A DNA stretch of 64,000 bases from Enchytraeus crypticus. Its lineage: Eukaryota > Annelida > Clitellata > Enchytraeida > Enchytraeidae. The DNA lies in contig CAJHZI010000245.1 in NCBI GenBank assembly GCA_905160935.1, positions 161,001 through 225,000 on the forward strand, given 5' to 3'. How positions within the stretch are numbered: position 1 is the first letter of the stretch; each line of letters begins with the position of its first letter. The position numbers were made by a program, and so were the translations under genes. Below, in pieces: positions 57,376 through 64,000 of the stretch. The notes beneath the pieces were generated by a model. It searched no databases. It worked only from the letters and a program-made list of their open reading frames with translations, and had not been told where the DNA came from.

Positions 57376-59920
57376 GTGACGCGAGAATCCAGAAATGGAT
57401 GACAAATGTAGTCCAGAATGGTTTTGGCTGAATGGTTTACGAGTTTGTCTCATCGGCTACGGATAGAAGAGTCCTGGGTTCAAAGCTCACCTAGCATGGC
57501 ATGGGTGTGTAGTTGACGCTAGGAAGATTAATCGGGTATCTGAAATAGCTGGAGATTATGTAGTACACAGCAAATGTACTATAGTCAAGTAGAAAATAAA
57601 TTATAGCAAAATAAGATAGTAAAATAGGCTCTAAGCAGTCTCTAATATCCGGTCATTGTAGAATAATTAAAGAGGAAACCACGCTAGCGTAAAGCATAAA
57701 AAGAGAATGAAACAAAGGTTGCAAATATATCTGAAAAATGAATTAGCTTTAAGACAAATTGACGGATATGAATATTAAAAAACTGTTAAAGATTAGTTTC
57801 AATTAAGTTGTTGAAAACGACTACAAAAACTCACTGATTTTTAAAGAACTTCCGCTACAATAAAGTGCTAAAAACAGCAGATTAAAAGTGAGATAAATTT
57901 GCATTAAATATGCTCTCCAGACGCTTGTTAGTCAGGGATTCAATAAAGGTGATGATGGTGAAACTATCCTGAGATCAGTGAGTATGTGATGTATCAAAAA
58001 AACGTTAAAAGAGAAAAAGTTACAGAAAGAGAGAGAGTGAGTGAGTGAGTGAGTGAGAGAGAGAGAGAGGGAGAAAGGGAGAGAGAGTAGAAATATATGG
58101 GATTAAAGGGAGGAAATCGAAAAGACATACGGCGACGATGAGACACACTATTAAGTATCCATTCGGTCATTCACACGGAAAGAACTTTAGTAACGAAGAG
58201 AAGTGAGAAATCAGAGGAATTCGATACTTGTACATTTCTCATCGCCTCATATGAAAACCTCGAGTAAATCAGCAGACATCGTTTCGTAGATTATATATCT
58301 CATCGCTGAGATGATCGGCCGATAGAATTATTAGCACGAAAAATATGAGATCTGAAGCGGGATCTAAGACAGGTCATCTGCTGCCGTCTCATTCACAAAA
58401 CGTTTACTATAAATTGCTATACTGAAAGAGTAATAGACGCCTAATAATGCTTCGTTTATCTATAGTGATGCAGGCAGCCAACAGCAATAAATTAAACTGC
58501 TGTCGTCGAGCATGACAACATCGAGAAATCTGATTCAGGAGAATTCGTTATGTGAGAAAATGTTTATATTGTAGGCAACAGCGTTGCCAGATAAATTTGT
58601 AGAAGACCTGAAGACCTGAGTGTGAAAAGTGCTGAAAGAATTCTAAAAAATTTAAAATTATCAATATAAATAATATTTTAAAAAAATAATAAAAATATAT
58701 ATATATATAAATATAAATATAAATCTTGTTAGAGTCCATACTAAAGATGCTTCACCTATTGTGAAAATACAATATTAACATACAATATATATATATTATA
58801 ATATATATATATATATATTAATAATATAATATGATAATAATATATATATTATAATATATATATATTAACATACAATATAATATATTAAAATATAATATAT
58901 AATGTTTATATGCTAATTCGTAGATATTTAAATGAATAATGAAGGCTACTTTAAAATTTAATTTTGCCCTCAGATAACGTTCAGTTGAACTGAGAGAGAG
59001 AGTTTAAGTTTATTTCAGAATCACACGCCACTACAATATTACATACAAGTTATAAAAAGCCCAAATAACATACAGCGTGAATTCATATCAGAATAAATAT
59101 TTCAGTCAAAAACATAACCAACAAATAATTAATAATTTGTCTATTCCATCAATAGTAGTATTAGTAGTTCTATGTATTTAATCAGAAATAGAGGCTACCA
59201 AAACATCGATTAACGCCATCTAGTTGGTTACCTCAAAAATACAATTGCAAACTTACAGATTAATTTTAAAGCTAGTGCAAGTCAACAGAAAAATAACATA
59301 AAAACATAAACTTGTGGATAAAGCAAAAGAAAGGAAATTAACTATTTCTTGTTCTCAACGTATTCCTTAATTTTCCTTAAATATCAGAAAACGTGGCGTT
59401 GCTTATTAACATAAAAAATAAAAAGATGTGGTTTTTATATTGCTGATGATTCCACGGTCACCCGCTGTGAGGCAGCATCGCAGTCGGTCTTGGAAAAATG
59501 TTCACCTGTTGTGGAAGCGTTTCATGTGCTTAATGGATGAGTGGATGGAAGAGAGAGTTTCAATCCGTACCTGGAACCCATTCACCACGGAGTATTATCC
59601 AGCTAATGATACACAGAGGGATTCGGTCGGGATATCACGTGGTACTGCCATTGTACAATAGGATTTCCAGTCCATACGGACAGGTGATTGGCTGACAATT
59701 CGAGAAAGTAAATCAAACGGAATAAGACATAAAATATTAAAATGTCCTCTTGTAGCGAAGGAAACCTGAGCCGGTAGCATGATTGAAAGTTGTCCAAAGG
59801 AAAATCTGTAGGCACAGGGTTCAAACCTAGCCCAGTCAATGATACGCTTTGTAGACAGGTCCCTGCCAGTAAACTAGGATTTAGGCTTTCAATGAGGATT
59901 CAATCCGATGAAAAATTGAT
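57376..59920. other. Mostly unrecognised, simple repeats
   Basis: 57420-57490 has tRNA-like boxes (GGCTGAATGG, GGGTTCAAAGC). GAGT/GA tract 58025-58090; family D scrap 58490-58530 (minus); AT-rich simple sequence 58690-58720 and 58785-58900. 59440-59680 is less AT-rich and partly open on both strands, without motif. Confidence 0.4.
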
Positions 59921-59924
59921 ATTT

Positions 59925-60137
59925 TTATCACTTATTTTTAATCACATCGTTCCATGTTTAATTATATCGTTCGATTTTTGAATTATATCGGTCGATTTTT
60001 AATTATATCGTTTGATTTTTAATGATATCGTTCACAATTTTTAATTATATCGCTCAATTTGTTATTATATCGTTTGATTTTTTAAATTATATCGTTCGAT
60101 TCTTAATTATATCGTTCGATTTTTTAATTATATCGTT
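59925..60137. repeat. 20-bp minisatellite TTAATTATATCGTTCGATTT
   Basis: About ten units of variable length (18-24 bp). Confidence 0.9.
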
Positions 60138-60289
60138 CCGTGTTGACGCTTTTCGATTCTGTAAGGTCGCAGCTGTTGCATGTCTGTAACTAGAAACCCA
60201 GAGTGGTAAAACAGTATAGCCTTCAAAATTAAAAATTTATGCAGAAGGTTATTATCTCGCTCAGGGTAATTGATAATGATAAGATCATC

Positions 60290-60422
60290 ATAATAGGCTG
60301 GAACCAGCGGCTATATCAGTACGATATTCGACTGCGGATGAGTATGTGCGGGGTTCAAATCCTGGCTCGCCCGTCACTGACATCGCTTTCGAGTGAGGAA
60401 ACTGATGTTAATATTAGCTTTT
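60290..60422 (+). mobile_element. SINE-A, near full-length copy, sense orientation
   Basis: GGCTGGAACCAGCGGCTATA, GGATGAGTATGTGCGGGGTT, CAAATCCTGGCTCGCCCGTC, ACTGACATCGCTTTCGAGTG, AGGAAACTGATGTTAATATT. It differs at one base of the outer stem. Confidence 0.85.
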
Positions 60423-60579
60423 AGCACATCAACGTATTACGATGACATTATGGTAATACATGTTTATGATAGCATACGATATAATTTAAATATGGTAACT
60501 TATGATACTATTATGGTAGTGGTTAAATAATGCACATTTACGCGATGGTAGTAAAAGTTTCACTGGACAGAGTGCAGAT

Positions 60580-60728
60580 GATGAGAAAGTTTAGGAAAGC
60601 AGAAGAAAGTTGAGGAAAGCAGAAGTAAGTTGAGGAAAGCAGAAGAAAGTCTAGGAAAGGAGAATAAAATTTAGGAAAGCAGAAGAAAGTTTAGGAAAGC
60701 AGAAGAAAGTTGAGGAAAGCAGAAGTGT
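60580..60728. repeat. 20-bp minisatellite GAAAGCAGAAGAAAGTTGAG
   Basis: Seven units with TTTAG/TCTAG variants. Confidence 0.92.
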
Positions 60729-60961
60729 CGAAACAGAAAATTAACATCATGTGTCCAGCGCAAGTCTTATAGGCGCCTGACCACAGTGCACTGAACTACA
60801 GGACTATCAGTCTGGTGCACTTGTAGGGTATGTGGTGTGAGTGTGTGTGTATCTTCACGCGTATGTGTATATGTTAGTATGAGTAAGTTTGCTTGTTTAC
60901 GTGTATATATGTATGTTAGTATGAGCGTATATCTATGTGGACGTATATATACATATGTATG

Positions 60962-61050
60962 TTATTTTGACGTCCCTGACTTCATCCTTATATGAGGAAA
61001 CGAACGTTAAACCGTTATTATTATTAGTAGTATTATTATTATTAGTAGTA
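60962..61050 (+). mobile_element. LINE-tail (type I) copy with (TTA)n end
   Basis: TTGACGTCCCTGACTTCATC, CTTATATGAGGAAACGAACG, TTAAACC then (TTA)n/(GTA)n. Confidence 0.8.
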
Positions 61051-61184
61051 GTAGTAGTGTGAGTGTATACAGTGTATGTATGTGCGCGTGTTTATATGTA
61101 TAATGTATGAGTGTATATGTACGTATGCGTGTATATATGTAGGCTGATTTGATCTTACAGCCACTGCCTTCAAACACCTTCCGC

Positions 61185-61230
61185 TAAATCTCTCTCTCTC
61201 TCTCTCTCTCTCTCCCTATATATATATACA

Positions 61231-61297
<67 letters not shown>
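61185..61297. repeat. (CT)n followed by (AT)n
   Basis: CT run 61189-61214, short GTGT, then TA to 61297. Confidence 0.95.
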
Positions 61298-61302
61298 TTT
61301 GG

Positions 61303-61448
61303 ACTGAATTTCTGGATTTTGGAATTTGCACCGTTGTTGGACCTTCTTTTTGCTCGCCGGCTTGATTTTGTCTCAATAGTTCTCGATGTTGTCATTGATG
61401 ACTGTAGCACTCTAATTGTTGTTATTATTGTTGTCATTATTGCTGTAT
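61303..61448 (+). repeat. Family D, longest copy
   Basis: ACTGAATTTCTGGATTTTGG ... GCTCGCCGGCTTGATTTTGT ... ATGTTGTCATTGATGACTGT, AGCACTCTAATTGTTGTTAT. Confidence 0.8.
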
Positions 61449-62779
61449 GAGTGAATATGTATGGTCACGTGTATATATGTATGAATATGTTAATTTGAGT
61501 GTGAATGCTTGTTCATGAATGCGTAAGTATGAGCGTGTGTTAATTAAACTAGCTAAAATGGAATTTAAGTGAAGAAGTTCAAGAAGAAGATGACGACAAT
61601 GATGAAAGGGCTACTGATGATGTTAAGTAGGGCTACTAGCTTTACGTCGTGCAAACTGTGCATACTACAACGTTACAGCTACTGTTAAAGTTGCATTCAT
61701 TGTTTTGATTGATGGGCAACGCCAAATCGGCTAAGTCTAATACAAAAAAGTCCAAAACTAACACTAATAAGTCTAATAGGTCTATTAGAAAGAAGTCAAA
61801 TGCAAATAAGTCTAATAAGTCTAATACAAAGAAGTATATTTATGCATGCAGTAATTTATGAGCACATTTATACTGATCGCAATGAGATGAACTCACGCTG
61901 AAGAGTTTTAACAAGCTTAGAGACCAGCTTGGTTGAAGTTTTTAGTCTCATCAGCTGATTTCAATGGGTTTCTAGTTACAACCATGTAACAGCTGCAACA
62001 TAAATTAACTTCTTCACACAACCCTGGCCATGCCTGCTGATACATCTAATAGATAGTCTATTACTGCATACAGTATAGCGCGCTTTCTGTCTCTCTTGAT
62101 ATACACGTGCATGCATGGTGTAGATATATATACATGTAGACGTATGTATGCATGTCCATTAATGTGTGTGTTTGCACTAGACAATGAAAATTTTGTCATA
62201 GAAGTTCTACAATTTCACAATATTTCTGCAGCGTCTTGAAGTTGCTTATTCAAAATATTCACTTACTTCGAATAGATATAGTCTTCATAGTAAAAGGCAA
62301 TATGCAGGTTTAAGATAAGAGAGTCAAAATTATTTAACGATATACCCAATACACAAAAATAAATATTACTCGGTAAAGTATAAAAATAATATAGGACTAT
62401 AGAAGACTTTATGGAAAGTTCTAAAGGTAGCCGAGTGATGCTGAAAATAAGGGAGATATCAAAGACAACAACAACAACAATTACAGAGTGCTACAGTCAT
62501 CAATGACAACACCGAGAACTATTGAACATGACCACATGCTACACTGGATATGGATCGATACGAGATTGCCTCATTGTTTCAGTAAAGTACGTGATTTGAA
62601 ATCTGTAGATTGGACCTGCCTTCTATAACTGAGCACTACTATATAGTGCGCAGCCGAAGGGCAGATCCAGCACATTATGCAGAGCTTAATTTTATTTCCC
62701 TTGGTTGATCTGATCTCCAAATTAATGTTTGGTTTCTGCGGTATGTCAGATTTCCGATAATAAACTAGTAAATAAATGA

Positions 62780-62780
<1 letters not shown>
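61449..62780. other. Mostly unrecognised
   Basis: AGTCTAATAAGTCTAAT-type short repeat 61735-61835; family D scrap 62463-62525 (minus). Confidence 0.45.
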
Positions 62781-62781
<1 letters not shown>

Positions 62782-62847
<66 letters not shown>

Positions 62848-62848
62848 T
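62782..62848. repeat. (AT)n microsatellite
   Basis: Nearly pure TA. Confidence 0.96.
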
Positions 62849-63540
62849 GCACCGCCCTTCCCCTCAATATATACAAGGGAAGGTCCAGTCTACCAACTAT
62901 AGAGTTATACGAAGTCGCTAGTCCTACTATCATCGAATAATTCTCAAGAGTATTGCACTTAATAAAATCATAACGACAAACTATTTAGTGCTGCTTCGTC
63001 CTGTTGCAGAGTTATGCACTTATTTGCAATTGAGTTAAGTGCTAATATAAAACACTAGAAGACACCGCAGGTGTACCATCATACCAAACACGTGGATAGG
63101 AATGACTTCAATCACCGTCATTAAGACCATGACTTAGAACCCCTATAGCTTTATCAATCAATAAAATCTAAATCGCTTACCCCAGGGGAATAAAATATCA
63201 ATCAGTTGATACTACCGAGCCATTCTTATGCCGAAAGGAGGGGTCAATTTGGACAATGAATTAACGGTGAGTGGGGTAATTCAATTTCAATTTAACTGTA
63301 CACATGAAAGGAAACCCTTGACCACAATTGAAGCATTAGTAGTCTTTGTATGGCCGAGGAATGAGCGTTACTGTGAAATACCACGAAGACTTTATTGTTA
63401 CAGTAAGTAAGTAGGGATTTTATCATGGATTTTATATTTGTCCATTGGAATCATCTTTAATTCTCGTACCATTATTTTAATTAAATGCGAATCAAATAAA
63501 AGGGTGTTTATTGAACTAAAACTAAATCACATTAGCAATA
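62849..63540. other. Nothing recognised
   Basis: 62841-62890 has GCACCGCCCTTCCCC ... AAGGGAAGGTCCAG, a short imperfect dyad. No coding signal. Confidence 0.4.
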
Positions 63541-63543
63541 AAG

Positions 63544-63636
63544 TAACTATTGTTATTGTCATCTCGTGACAATAACAATAGTTATTGTTACTGTTATCAA
63601 CTGTATTGATAACCCTATAGCGGGTTATCAATACTG
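63544..63636. repeat. Two adjacent perfect hairpins
   Basis: 63544-63584: 18-bp arms TAACTATTGTTATTGTCA, loop TCTCG. 63604-63633: 12-bp arms TATTGATAACCC, loop TATAGC. Confidence 0.9.
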
Positions 63637-63641
63637 TAGGA

Positions 63642-63775
63642 ATCTCTCTCTTTCTTAGTTCACTGCCTACTGGCAGATCCATGGTATATAACGCCTCCAC
63701 TCATGGACCGCCTCCGTTCTCCTCTTCTTATCCACATACGAGTGGATCTTTAAATGATCTAACATTCTTTTTTAT
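63642..63775 (-). mobile_element. LINE-A 3' fragment
   Basis: ATCTCTCTCTTTCTTAGTTC, ACTGCCTACTGGCAGATCCA, TGGTATATAACGCCTCCACT. It is followed at 63795-63880 by the block shared with 31205-31310. Confidence 0.75.
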
Positions 63776-64000
63776 ATACAATTATTCTTGGGGGATTCAG
63801 ATTATGATAAGGTAGGCCCTAATGCCTTCCTCAGCTTCGACTGACATTTACTGGGCAGGGGGTCATTCCCTGTACTGTAGCAATATGACCAGCAAATTAA
63901 CTTAGAAACTTTCAAGAGTGTGGTAGTTTTAGCGAAGTGGTAAGCTCTAGGTAGACTAATGCATGGTTACAGCGCCGTTGTAAAGATATCATCAGCGACA

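Overview
This is eukaryotic, intron-rich and strongly AT-rich DNA. It is packed with microsatellites, minisatellites, LINE remnants and tRNA-derived SINEs. The one gene I can prove is an animal extracellular-matrix gene, so the source is a metazoan, probably a non-vertebrate bilaterian. That placement is an inference, and I cannot name a phylum from sequence alone.

The gene runs on the minus strand from 37213 to the left edge and is an anosmin-1 (ANOS1/KAL1)-like gene. I assembled nine coding exons by hand: 37213-37127, 24651-24586, about 20739-20514, 19836-19655, 7433-7304, 6546-6419, 4662-4537, 905-809 and 315-169. All eight junctions have GT donors and AG acceptors and join in phase, giving 1189 coding bases (396 codons plus one base). 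The product is, in order, the anosmin cysteine-rich domain, a WAP four-disulfide core, two complete fibronectin type III (FnIII) domains and the start of a third. The signal-peptide exon and the rest of the FnIII region were not found and probably lie outside the window.

The introns (0.5-12.5 kb) and the region right of 37.2 kb hold repeats. Two RT-bearing LINE remnants lie at 5215-6240 and 33980-34930, and a third decayed RT C-terminus at 41889-42545. Several short dispersed families were recognised by comparing copies within the window. Non-autonomous hAT-like DNA elements lie near 39.5-40.2 kb. Minisatellites have units of 9 to about 45 bp, and there are long (AT)n, (GA)n and (TATC)n tracts.

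The most interesting pattern is a retroposon network. A tRNA-headed SINE (SINE-A, nine copies or fragments) shares its 3' end with the RT-bearing LINE at 33980-34930. Across three diverged versions the shared 3' end keeps the same two-stem fold, with paired substitutions. A second LINE family also carries a small conserved 3' stem-loop and runs directly into (GA)n, which accounts for several GA/CT microsatellites here. (TTGA)n tracts, elsewhere seen as tails of these retroposons, lie just upstream of several anosmin 3' splice sites and may supply branch-point-like motifs. A 66-base exon sits between two minisatellites, one of which forms its polypyrimidine tract. No prokaryotic features, CRISPR arrays or viral genes were seen.
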